A program made the position numbers and the translations under genes. DNA of 64,000 bases, taken from positions 62,001 to 126,000 of the forward strand of contig CAIMFH010000109.1 in NCBI GenBank assembly GCA_903840265.1. Direction: 5' to 3'. The DNA comes from an uncultured Schlesneria sp. (GTDB lineage: Bacteria; Planctomycetota; Planctomycetia; Planctomycetales; Planctomycetaceae). The notes below the pieces were generated by a model, which searched no databases, was not told where the DNA came from, and saw only the letters and a program-made list of their open reading frames with translations. Positions 9,739 to 17,483 of the stretch are shown in pieces (the first letter of the stretch is position 1; every line of letters starts with the position of its first letter).

Positions 9739-10047
9739 GTTGCCAATCCTAAGGCCCAAGGGGCCGGCCGTTCACTTAGCCCGGCCCATCGGGCCGGGTT
9801 AGACCCGCCAAATAACGACTCTTAAGGCCTGAAGGGCCGGTAGTTTCGATCACATGGCACGCCCTCGTTCAACGAGATTGCGTAGCATGGCAAGACACAT
9901 CCACTCTTTGAAACTGAACTGTCGGCCCTTCAGGCCTTAAAACACTCTTTGTGGATTCTGTTTCCAGGGCCTTCGACCCTGGCTAAAGGAACGCCTGGCC
10001 CTTTGGGCCGGAGAACAGATTCCTAAAATTGTATCACCAGATAGAAG
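9739..10047. repeat. Cluster of GGCC-centred palindromes between fliJ and fliI
   Basis: The gap holds at least four inverted repeats. A perfect 8-base stem lies at 9780-9787/9791-9798 (CCCGGCCC, loop ATC). An 18-base perfect inverted repeat pairs 9822-9839 with 9923-9940 (TTAAGGCCTGAAGGGCCG and its complement), about 83 bases apart. Further stems are 9964-9969/9977-9982 (CCAGGG/CCCTGG) and 9997-10001/10005-10009 (GGCCC/GGGCC). Arms share the GGCCC/AGGGCC core, so they look like related copies of one dispersed palindrome family. The transcript of fliI would have to cross all of them to reach fliJ. Confidence 0.75.
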
Positions 10048-11370
10048 TCAGTAGGGCCATGCTGCTGCGAGCCGTTGCATTGCTGCCTTTGTGTCAGCAA
10101 ACGACAGCCGGTTGCTGAGGTTTTGCTGGACGAAAGTATTCACGTGTGGCATCAGTTCCACGACCTTATCGACCTGAGGGCTGGTTCCTTTCACGTAGGC
10201 TCCGATTCGGATCAGGTCTTGCACTTCTGCGTACATCGCCATGATCTGCCGGATCTTTCGAGCGGCCACTTGCTGCTGTGGATCAGACACCTGCAGGAAT
10301 GCGCGGCTGACGCTTTGCGAGACGTTAATCGCGGGAAAGTGGCCCGCTTCCGCCAGTTTACGATCCAGCACGATGTGACCATCCAGCAGGGATCTCGCCG
10401 AGTCGGCAATCGGTTCCTGCAGATCGTCCCCTTCGACGAGGACCGTTAAGAAGCCTGTCACGCTACCGATCGCTCCGTTGCCCAATTGTTCGACGGTGTT
10501 AGCAAGCAGTTGAAAGACGGAAGGGGTGTAACCTCGCGCACTGGGAGGTTCGCCCAGGCTTAAGCCAAGCTCGCGTTGAGCCATTGCCAGTCGTGTCAGG
10601 CTGTCGAGGAAGAACAGGACGTTCTTTCCGCGAGCTCGGAAGGAATCGGCAATCGCGATCGAAGTCTCGACCGCGCGAATACGCATCATCGGCAACTGTT
10701 CACAACTGGAGATGATGACCGCGGACTTTGCCAATCCGTCCGCGCCCAGACAGTCTTCGACGAACGGACGGAGTTCGCAGCCTCGTTCACCGACCAGGCA
10801 GATCACGTTCAAATCAGCTTCGGCGGTCTTGGCGATCTGACCCAGCAACGTGCTTTTTCCGACTCCACTACCGGCGAAAATCCCGAGACGCTGGCCTCGG
10901 CCGCACAGCAACATCCCATCGATCACCTTCTGTCCGGTAATGAACGGTTGTTGGATGCGACCGCGTTGGAGGGGAGATGGAGGCGCATTGCGAACGACTC
11001 GACGTTCCCCGGGCATGACTGGTCCGCGACCATCAATCGGTCGACCCAAGCCATCGAAAATGCGGCCCAACACACCGGAGCCCACGGGGACTGTACGTCG
11101 TTCCGGATCGCGGACGACAGTGAGTCCAGATCGCAGTTCTTCGGCAAGTTCATACGGGGCAAGTTGCGCCAGACCGCGCCGAAAGCCAATCACCTCGGCG
11201 GGGATGGCTCGACCGCTTGGTTCCAGGATCCGGCATTGATCGCCGAGAGCGCAGGGAAGTGCGCAGGCCAGACCTTCTTCGATCACGCGCAAACGCCCTT
11301 GCGTTTGAAAGCCATCGCAGGCTTCCACGTCGCTGCGCAGTCGATCAAGGTCCAGGTTCAGCATGGCCAT
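10048..11370 (-). CDS. fliI: Flagellum-specific ATPase FliI
   Basis: A 440-residue F1-beta-like ATPase that powers type III export of flagellar subunits. The Walker A segment is GIFAGSGVGKSTLLGQIA and the Walker B region reads VLFFLDSLTRLAMAQREL, as in FliI/YscN. The following GEPPSARGYTPSVFQLL and IADSARSLLDGHIVLDR blocks are family signatures. Length is standard. Its first codons overlap the 3' end of fliH by 26 bases (20 if the second ATG at 11364 is used), indicating translational coupling. FliJ and the MotE-like gene follow on the same strand. Confidence 0.95.
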   Translation of the reverse strand: MAMLNLDLDRLRSDVEACDGFQTQGRLRVIEEGLACALPCALGDQCRILEPSGRAIPAEVIGFRRGLAQLAPYELAEELRSGLTVVRDPERRTVPVGSGVLGRIFDGLGRPIDGRGPVMPGERRVVRNAPPSPLQRGRIQQPFITGQKVIDGMLLCGRGQRLGIFAGSGVGKSTLLGQIAKTAEADLNVICLVGERGCELRPFVEDCLGADGLAKSAVIISSCEQLPMMRIRAVETSIAIADSFRARGKNVLFFLDSLTRLAMAQRELGLSLGEPPSARGYTPSVFQLLANTVEQLGNGAIGSVTGFLTVLVEGDDLQEPIADSARSLLDGHIVLDRKLAEAGHFPAINVSQSVSRAFLQVSDPQQQVAARKIRQIMAMYAEVQDLIRIGAYVKGTSPQVDKVVELMPHVNTFVQQNLSNRLSFADTKAAMQRLAAAWPY

Positions 11371-11986
11371 TTACCGTTGAAAGGAGTTCTCGACGAATTT
11401 CTTCGAGTTGCCGGTGCAGTTCATAGACAACTGTGATTTCACCAGCGACTGCTTTACAGTCGCCGCGAGACAATTTGGTGTCGGCCACCAATCGGACGTG
11501 TTGATCATGAACACCAAACTCGGGATGATTGGCCTTGAGCACCGCCAGATCGTCGGGGTGCAGCTGGACCGTGGTCGGTTCCCGTGTGTTCAAGCGGCTG
11601 AGGACTTCTGTGACCAGTCGATCTGTGGGAAACGTTCCTGCAGCCAGTTGCTGAAAGACAAGCTTCGCAGCGATCACATGAGCCAACTCAACAGCGGCTT
11701 CGCGTAACTCACTGATGATCGCAGCGTTTTGCGACTGCGATTCAGCGGTGACTCGCTGCAGTTCCGTGAGACCGCGCGCCCAAGCCGCTCGCTGTTGTCG
11801 TAGGAGTTCGAGTTCCTGTTGCTGCTGAGTTGCAACGGCGGCTTGTTCGATTGATGTTTGACGAGACGCCATCAGTGAAGGGAGACGCGCGTATTCTTGA
11901 TTCAGCCAGGCGGGGGGTGCGCCATCCCGTTCGACAAGGACGACCCTGCGAAGCGGCATATTCAGCGGGACTGTGATTTCGATCAT
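11345..11986 (-). CDS. fliH: Flagellar assembly protein FliH
   Basis: A 213-residue protein, helical in the N-terminal half (QQQELELLRQQRAAWARGLTEL) and ending in the FliH/HrpE/YscL-type peripheral-stalk domain. The end includes VQLHPDDLAVL and DTKLSRGDCKAVAGEITVVY; the latter resembles the typical D-x-x-L-x-x-G-x-C-x-V-x-T/E strand. FliH binds and regulates FliI. Its stop overlaps fliI, and it is the first gene of the minus-strand flagellar arm, divergent from fliK across 112 bases. Confidence 0.85.
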   Translation of the reverse strand: MIEITVPLNMPLRRVVLVERDGAPPAWLNQEYARLPSLMASRQTSIEQAAVATQQQQELELLRQQRAAWARGLTELQRVTAESQSQNAAIISELREAAVELAHVIAAKLVFQQLAAGTFPTDRLVTEVLSRLNTREPTTVQLHPDDLAVLKANHPEFGVHDQHVRLVADTKLSRGDCKAVAGEITVVYELHRQLEEIRRELLSTVNGHAEPGP

Positions 11987-12098
11987 GGAAGGCTACTTCG
12001 ACAGCTTCAGCAAACATCCGGCAGCCACTGCCGAACTAATCTGATGATCACCTCACTCTGTATTCGATGGTTTCGGAGGAAACCCGAGTGCGAGTTTT
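11987..12098. promoter_or_regulatory. Divergent flagellar intergenic region (fliH / fliK)
   Basis: These 112 bases separate the divergent flagellar arms and should contain promoters for both. No convincing sigma-54 (GG-N10-GC) or sigma-28 site could be fixed by eye. A GGAGG lies about 20 bases before the fliK ATG, too far for a normal ribosome binding site. The placement is an inference from gene orientation. Confidence 0.4.
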
Positions 12099-13709
12099 AT
12101 GAAAATCGATACAACCGCTGCGATCCTTCAACTTTCCTCTGTTCTGGCAGCATCTGCCGGAGTAGCGGCCCCTTCACAGGCCGCGGGGACTGATTCCGGG
12201 ACGCCAGCGACGGTTGCGACCGCCTCAGCGGCGCCAAATCAAAAGCCGTTGTCATTCCAACAAATGCTCGCGCAGATCCAGCAGGCCGCTGCGGAGGCTT
12301 CCCAATCGACCTCGCCAGCGGCAGCTGACGAGCCCGTTGCTACCCCCGCAAAACCCGCGAAGGACGCCGATAGCGATCCCACATCGATTTCCACGGCGTT
12401 GATGGCGCTGCTCAGTCAGTCGAATCAACCTGTTCCCGTCAACGTTCCAGCGACACCAGCGAACCCTGTAGCACCAACTATTGAAGCGAAGCCGACTGAT
12501 ACTGTCGGGACGGTCGCCGCTCAAACTGGGGGAGCCGTTCCGACTGTGGCCGTGGGCTGCCCAGAAGCGATCGTGGCAGGTAGCGTCCCGAAATCACCGG
12601 CGGCCCAACCACCTGATGGGAAAATGCAACCGATCGCGATCAAGAACCCCACGCCTCCACCGACAAGTGATATGCAAACGACGCCTCCTGCCACACCTGC
12701 CGTTGTGACGGCAGATTCGAAGGGAAGCGTCGATCCGAGCGGCCCACCAGTAGTTCCTGTAGGCCCTCAAGCTGACCAGCCATCTGTTACCGCTGAACCT
12801 GTGCAAGCAAATAAAGCTTCGGAAACGGTAGCGACACCGGTTTCAACGACGATCGATTCGAACCCCGTCGTTGATGTAAAAGCAGCCGATTCCAAGGCCG
12901 CAGACGTTCGCGTTCAGGCGGCAGACGTGAGTACACCCATCCAGGCGACCAAAGAGTCTGCTCCCGAAGTCACACCTGACAAGATCAGCGGAACGGTGGC
13001 TCGTCATACTCGGAACGAAGCCGTCCAGACCGCGATTTCCTCCGCCGCGAAAGAAGGTCACGTCGACTTTTCGAATCTGACGAATTTGATCAGCGATGCA
13101 GTCGTTGCGGCCTCATCTGACGCAGTTGAGCCCGTGAAGGAAATCTCGGACAACGCGAAGTCCAAAGAGACTTCGGAGACAACCGCGCTTGATCAGGGGA
13201 TGCCCGGCGAAACCGCCAATGGCATTACTGATGCCGTGACCGCCGTGGATCCTGCTTCCCAAGGGGCAGCCGTTGATGCTCATAGTTTGGCTCATCATCT
13301 GGAGTCGATGGTGATGCAGCGACTGGATCAGCCGGAGTCTACGGACAAGTCAAGCGTCGTCTTGCGGCTCGATCCCCCTGAACTGGGCCGCGTGAATGTA
13401 CATATGTCGGTAACGAACGATGTCGTCTCCATTCGCATGGTCACAACGGACGACGCGGCTCGTCAGGTGATCGAGCGGCAGTTGAACCAGTTGCAGCAAT
13501 CGCTGACTGACAAAGGAATCGCTTTCCAGGATTTCCAAGTCCAAACGGGCGGTGGATCACAGCAACAGCAGTCGTCGCATCAAGGCTTCGCGAAACACTG
13601 GGCAGACAATTCCGGATATTCGGCCTTTGGCGGTCGGCGAGCTTCTACGACGGTCTCCACACCTCAGATCCGCAGCGGGATCCTCGCTCAGTTGGACTAT
13701 GTCGCTTAA
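12099..13709 (+). CDS. fliK: Flagellar hook-length control protein FliK
   Basis: A 536-residue protein. The first 400 residues are low-complexity, rich in Ala, Pro, Thr and Val, as expected for the extended molecular-ruler part of FliK. The C-terminal domain (about 400-500) has the Flg_hook signature VVLRLDPPELGRVNVHMSV followed by RQVIERQLNQLQQSLTDKGI, which switches export specificity when the hook reaches its length. A Gln-rich tail follows. The gene starts the plus-strand arm ahead of flgD and flgE, the usual fliK-flgD-flgE order, which supports the call. A perfect 8-base hairpin overlaps its stop codon. Confidence 0.9.
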   Translation: MKIDTTAAILQLSSVLAASAGVAAPSQAAGTDSGTPATVATASAAPNQKPLSFQQMLAQIQQAAAEASQSTSPAAADEPVATPAKPAKDADSDPTSISTALMALLSQSNQPVPVNVPATPANPVAPTIEAKPTDTVGTVAAQTGGAVPTVAVGCPEAIVAGSVPKSPAAQPPDGKMQPIAIKNPTPPPTSDMQTTPPATPAVVTADSKGSVDPSGPPVVPVGPQADQPSVTAEPVQANKASETVATPVSTTIDSNPVVDVKAADSKAADVRVQAADVSTPIQATKESAPEVTPDKISGTVARHTRNEAVQTAISSAAKEGHVDFSNLTNLISDAVVAASSDAVEPVKEISDNAKSKETSETTALDQGMPGETANGITDAVTAVDPASQGAAVDAHSLAHHLESMVMQRLDQPESTDKSSVVLRLDPPELGRVNVHMSVTNDVVSIRMVTTDDAARQVIERQLNQLQQSLTDKGIAFQDFQVQTGGGSQQQQSSHQGFAKHWADNSGYSAFGGRRASTTVSTPQIRSGILAQLDYVA

Positions 13710-13726
13710 TGAGTGAAAACTCATTA
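13707..13726 (+). terminator. Hairpin overlapping fliK stop
   Basis: TAATGAGT at 13707-13714 pairs perfectly with ACTCATTA at 13719-13726 across a GAAA loop. No T tract follows, so it may be an attenuator, RNA-stability element or weak terminator rather than a full intrinsic terminator. Confidence 0.4.
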
Positions 13727-13919
13727 GCCACAGCGTTTGTAACGGAATCGCACCGATAAAACGTACCTGGATAACGGCAACGAATACACCACTCAAACTG
13801 TGGAGGTTTATACGGGGCTATCGCAAATCACTGTGGCAATTCGCTGCTTCCGTTCGACTGTACATGACTGAGTCGCTGTTGTGTGCGTGATCGAATTGGC
13901 GAGCCGGGAGTGAAGTCCA

Positions 13920-14288
13920 GTGTCCTCAGCCTCAACCGGGTTTTCTTCCCAAATCGGACAGAATCAGTTCCTGCAACTGCTCGTGGCGCAGATGAAGTCG
14001 CAGAACCCACTTGAGCCTACGTCGAACCAGGAGTTCCTGGGTCAACTGGCTCAGTTCTCGACGCTTAGCGGTATTGAGTCGTTGAATTCGAACTTCAGCA
14101 ACATGCTGTCGCTGCAAGAGATCACACAAGGTTCCAGCCTGATCGGCAAGAAAGTCGGCTATACCGATGCGGACAGCAAAACGCAGACGGGTACGGTGGA
14201 CAGTGTCGTTGTGAAGGATGGGACTGCACAACTCCAGATTAACGGTAGTCTTGTCACCTTGGACAAGGTGATTGAAGTCGCCGCTTAA
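13920..14288 (+). CDS. flgD: Flagellar hook capping protein FlgD
   Basis: A 122-residue short FlgD. The N-terminal hook-cap signature is clear (QNQFLQLLVAQMKSQNPLEP, then NQEFLGQLAQFSTLSGIESL). Only a short beta region follows (LIGKKVGYTDADS ... ITLD-like end), so the Ig/tudor part of longer FlgD proteins is missing; short FlgD forms are common outside enterobacteria. FlgD caps the growing hook and guides FlgE polymerisation. Translation starts at a GTG with GGAG nine bases upstream. flgE follows after 144 bases. Confidence 0.92.
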   Translation: MSSASTGFSSQIGQNQFLQLLVAQMKSQNPLEPTSNQEFLGQLAQFSTLSGIESLNSNFSNMLSLQEITQGSSLIGKKVGYTDADSKTQTGTVDSVVVKDGTAQLQINGSLVTLDKVIEVAA

Positions 14289-14432
14289 AGTAATCGAACG
14301 AAGACGACGCGGCTTGCTCTTGCGGAGCGAGAAAAAGCCACGGACGAGAAAATAAACACGGATTGGAGAGTTACGGCATGGATGCCCGCCAACGTACATC
14401 AATTGATGCTGCATTAGCGAGAATACCAGACC

Positions 14433-16523
14433 ATGCTCAGTTCCTTGTTTTCCAGTGCCTCTGCTCTGAGTGCCAGCCAGACACTGTTGAACGTTGTCGG
14501 TAATAACCTGGCAAACTCGAACACTGTGGGCTTCAAAGCTCAACACGTCGAGTTCGCGACTCAGTTCACGCAGACGCTGCAGGCCGCGAGCGCTCCCTCA
14601 TCGGGATCAGGTGGAACGAACCCGATCCAGATCGGTAACGGGGTCCAAGTCGGTGCCACGTCGACCAACCTGACGCAAGGGACTTTCGAAAGCACCGGTA
14701 ACCCCTACGATCTGGCCATCCAGGGGAGCGGGTTCTTCGTCGTCGGCAATGGTTCGGGCCCAATGTACACTCGCGCCGGTGCATTCTCTCCAGACTCACA
14801 AGGGTATCTGGTCGATCCTGCGACCGGTTATCGAGTCCAACGAACGGGGACCGTCGGGGAAGCGACTGCAACTTCGCCTGCGTTCCAAGTTCCTGGGATC
14901 AGTGACGTTCGTATCCCCTTGGGAATGACGATTCCTGGTTCGGCCACTCAGAATGTCAACTTCAATGGCAACCTGAATTCAAGTGCCAGCCCTCCAGTCG
15001 CCGCGGTGCTGACATCGGGTCAACCGCTGACATTCGGTGGTGGTGCGGCGACGAACGCCACACCGTTGAACAGCCTCGATCAGACGGCCATCCCGTATGC
15101 TGCCGGAGATAAAATCCAAATCACGGGATCTCGATTTGATGGTTCGCCCATCACAGCTTCGTACACCATCACGGGGACACCCTCGGACACAATGGGATCT
15201 TTGCTGAATACGATTAATGCTCAGTTCCTTTCGTCCACTCCAGGCGAAGGTGCAACTGCCTCGCTCGATTCCGGCGGACACATCGTCTTGAAGGCCAATC
15301 AAGGCGGTCTCTCCAACATGACATTGTCCATCGTGAACAACACTGCGACGCCAAATGGGGGAACGAAGTTCACGAACTTCACTCAGACGGTTGCCGGCAA
15401 GGCAGGCGACACAGCGACCACAGCCATTCAGGTCTATGACGATCAGTTCGCACCACACACCGTTACGTTCACTTACACGAAGACCGCCCCTAACACATGG
15501 GACGTGGCTGCGTCCATGGATCCCAAGGACGGAACGATTTCGGGGTTCGGTTTGGACAACATCGTCTCGGGCCTGACTTTCAATGAGAACGGGTCGTTCC
15601 AGGGAGTCGCCAGCACCAGCAAGGCGGAACTTCTGGCAACCCAATCGCCGTTCACGTTGAACGGAATGCCTGCAGACCTCAGCACGCCGCTTGGCTCAAC
15701 GGATCAACATACCGGCGGAGCGTATGCAGCAGGTGACTCGATTCAGATCAGCGGGACGACTCAAAATGGAGCCCCCGTCGGTCCGATCACTCTGCCAACG
15801 ACGGGAGCGACCGTTGGTGATCTCATTTCGACGATCAACGCCAATTTCCCCGGCGCGACGGCGTCGCTGGATGCATCAGGCAATATCCAGCTTCGGTCGG
15901 CCACAACCGGTCAAAGCAGCATGTCCCTGAAGATCCAGGACACTGCCACCAACACGGGCGGCAAGACCAAATTCAGTGCGACGATGGAAGCGGTGAAAGG
16001 AACCGACGGCAACGACAATATCTCGTTCCAGATCAACAATCTGGCTGGCTTCGGCAATCCTCAATCCATCAAACTGTCGTTCGGGACTGCTAACGCGTTT
16101 GACGGCATTACTCAGCTCGGCGGTGGAACATCAGCCGCTGCCAGCTTCCAGGACGGCTATGCTCAGGGAACACTCCAAAGCGCCACAGTCGGTCAAGACG
16201 GGATCGTCACTGGCCAGTTCACAAACGGACGTACGGAACAACTGGCCCAAATCGCTATTGCCACCTTCACAAACCCTGAAGGCTTGATGCGATCGACAAA
16301 CAACTACTTCGCAGCCACCGCCAACACCGGTCCCGCGGTGATCACGACACCACAATCAGGTAGTGCCGGTTCGATTCAGAGCGGTTCGCTGGAGAGCTCG
16401 AACGTCGACGTCGGTGCCGAATTCACACAACTGGTGGCCGCTCAACGAGGTTACCAGGTGAACGCCCAAGCCTTCAGCGCCGCAAACCAGATGCTGCAAG
16501 AAACTGCCGGCCTGTTGAGGTAG
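14433..16523 (+). CDS. flgE: Flagellar hook protein FlgE
   Basis: A 696-residue hook protein, longer than the about 400 residues of enteric FlgE. The N-terminus has the rod/hook signature LLNVVGNNLANSNTVGFKAQ and the C-terminus the matching SNVDVGAEFTQLVAAQRGYQ ... FSAANQMLQ. The surplus length is in the middle: two similar modules at about residues 187-299 and 400-507 share AAGDKIQITG/AAGDSIQISG, LLNTINAQF/LISTINANF and ATASLDSGGHI/ATASLDASGNI. These look like duplicated surface-exposed hook insert domains. It is the last gene of the plus-strand flagellar arm and ends at an inverted repeat. Confidence 0.93.
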   Translation: MLSSLFSSASALSASQTLLNVVGNNLANSNTVGFKAQHVEFATQFTQTLQAASAPSSGSGGTNPIQIGNGVQVGATSTNLTQGTFESTGNPYDLAIQGSGFFVVGNGSGPMYTRAGAFSPDSQGYLVDPATGYRVQRTGTVGEATATSPAFQVPGISDVRIPLGMTIPGSATQNVNFNGNLNSSASPPVAAVLTSGQPLTFGGGAATNATPLNSLDQTAIPYAAGDKIQITGSRFDGSPITASYTITGTPSDTMGSLLNTINAQFLSSTPGEGATASLDSGGHIVLKANQGGLSNMTLSIVNNTATPNGGTKFTNFTQTVAGKAGDTATTAIQVYDDQFAPHTVTFTYTKTAPNTWDVAASMDPKDGTISGFGLDNIVSGLTFNENGSFQGVASTSKAELLATQSPFTLNGMPADLSTPLGSTDQHTGGAYAAGDSIQISGTTQNGAPVGPITLPTTGATVGDLISTINANFPGATASLDASGNIQLRSATTGQSSMSLKIQDTATNTGGKTKFSATMEAVKGTDGNDNISFQINNLAGFGNPQSIKLSFGTANAFDGITQLGGGTSAAASFQDGYAQGTLQSATVGQDGIVTGQFTNGRTEQLAQIAIATFTNPEGLMRSTNNYFAATANTGPAVITTPQSGSAGSIQSGSLESSNVDVGAEFTQLVAAQRGYQVNAQAFSAANQMLQETAGLLR

Positions 16524-16554
16524 TAACGGGTAATCACAGCTGGCACTCCCCGCA

Positions 16555-16616
16555 ATAAGTCCCATACGTCCTCTCAGTCCCATTCCGATCGGACTACGAG
16601 CACAAATGGGACTTAT
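16555..16616. terminator. Inverted repeat between convergent flgE and araC-like gene
   Basis: ATAAGTCCCAT at 16555-16565 pairs with ATGGGACTTAT at 16606-16616. Between them a second AGTCCCAT copy (16576-16583) and AGTCC...GGACT allow an inner stem. It sits between two convergent genes and could act as a two-way terminator, although T tracts are absent. Confidence 0.45.
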
Positions 16617-17407
16617 GCGTTTGGCCCCTCGCGGAACGCCTGGCGATAGTCACCTGGTGTGGTTCCTGTTGCTGCCCGGAATTGCCGCGTGAACGAGGCC
16701 TGGTCGTAAAATCCGCAGTCGATCGCGATTGCTCCCAGCATTTGATCGGTGCTTCTCAGCGATTTGGCCGCGGCTTCGATTCTGGCCTTGGTCAGCAATT
16801 GTCGCGGGGTTAGTCCCGTGTATTCTCGCATCCGACGCTCGAACTGGCTGACAGACAAGCCGGCAGTTGCGGCCAATTCCATCACTCGCAGCGGACCTGC
16901 GAAATCCTTCTGCAATGCCGCGAGCGCTGTGGCCAATGGATTAAGCGATGCGCCTTTCTCAGCAGACGTAGAGAGATCTCGTGAGATTCCGGCAATCGCG
17001 ACGATCTGTCCGCCGGCATCGCGGACGGGAACTTTCTGCGACATGAACCAGCCGATCGCTCCGTCCGGCCGAGTCACCATTTCGAGTCGGTTCTGAACCG
17101 CTTCGCCGGATGACAGGACTGCCTCATCTTGTTGCTCATAACCTGCCGCGAGCGCTGAAGGGAAAAGTCCCGAGGCACTGCGACCGAGCAACTCTCCGCG
17201 AGATCGTAATCCTGCCGCTCGAACAAAGGCACTATTCGCCGCGACATAAAGCTTCGCGGGGTCTTTAACGCAGAAGAGGACATCGCTTAAGGAATCGAAG
17301 AGTGCTTCGGTCGCGGCGAGTCCCGGCGCGAGCCTGAAGATCTTATCACGAGATCGCATACCGACGGGTTGAGGCTGACGCATTGGGTTTTCCGCAAGTG
17401 GTGACAT
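16613..17407 (-). CDS. PAS-domain AraC-family transcriptional regulator
   Basis: About 264 residues. An N-terminal PAS domain (about 25-130: LFDSLSDVLFCVKDPAKLYV ... PDGAIGWFMSQKVPVRDAGG, then AIAGISRDLS) is followed by an AraC-type double helix-turn-helix (VMELAATAGLSVSQFERRMR and IAIDCGFYDQASFTRQFRAATG). It is divergent from putA with a short shared upstream region, so it is probably the local regulator of proline catabolism, sensing through PAS rather than an arabinose-type cupin. The start is uncertain: ATG 17407 avoids overlap with putA, while ATG 17383 has a better GGA spacing. Its 3' end shares bases with the flgE-side inverted repeat. Confidence 0.8.
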   Translation of the reverse strand: MSPLAENPMRQPQPVGMRSRDKIFRLAPGLAATEALFDSLSDVLFCVKDPAKLYVAANSAFVRAAGLRSRGELLGRSASGLFPSALAAGYEQQDEAVLSSGEAVQNRLEMVTRPDGAIGWFMSQKVPVRDAGGQIVAIAGISRDLSTSAEKGASLNPLATALAALQKDFAGPLRVMELAATAGLSVSQFERRMREYTGLTPRQLLTKARIEAAAKSLRSTDQMLGAIAIDCGFYDQASFTRQFRAATGTTPGDYRQAFREGPNA

Positions 17408-17483
17408 CGCATTGTACAAATTCCGCATCGCGATGGAAGAATTTCGACACGACGGGTTCGCGGCCAAGTTCTATTATGCTGAC

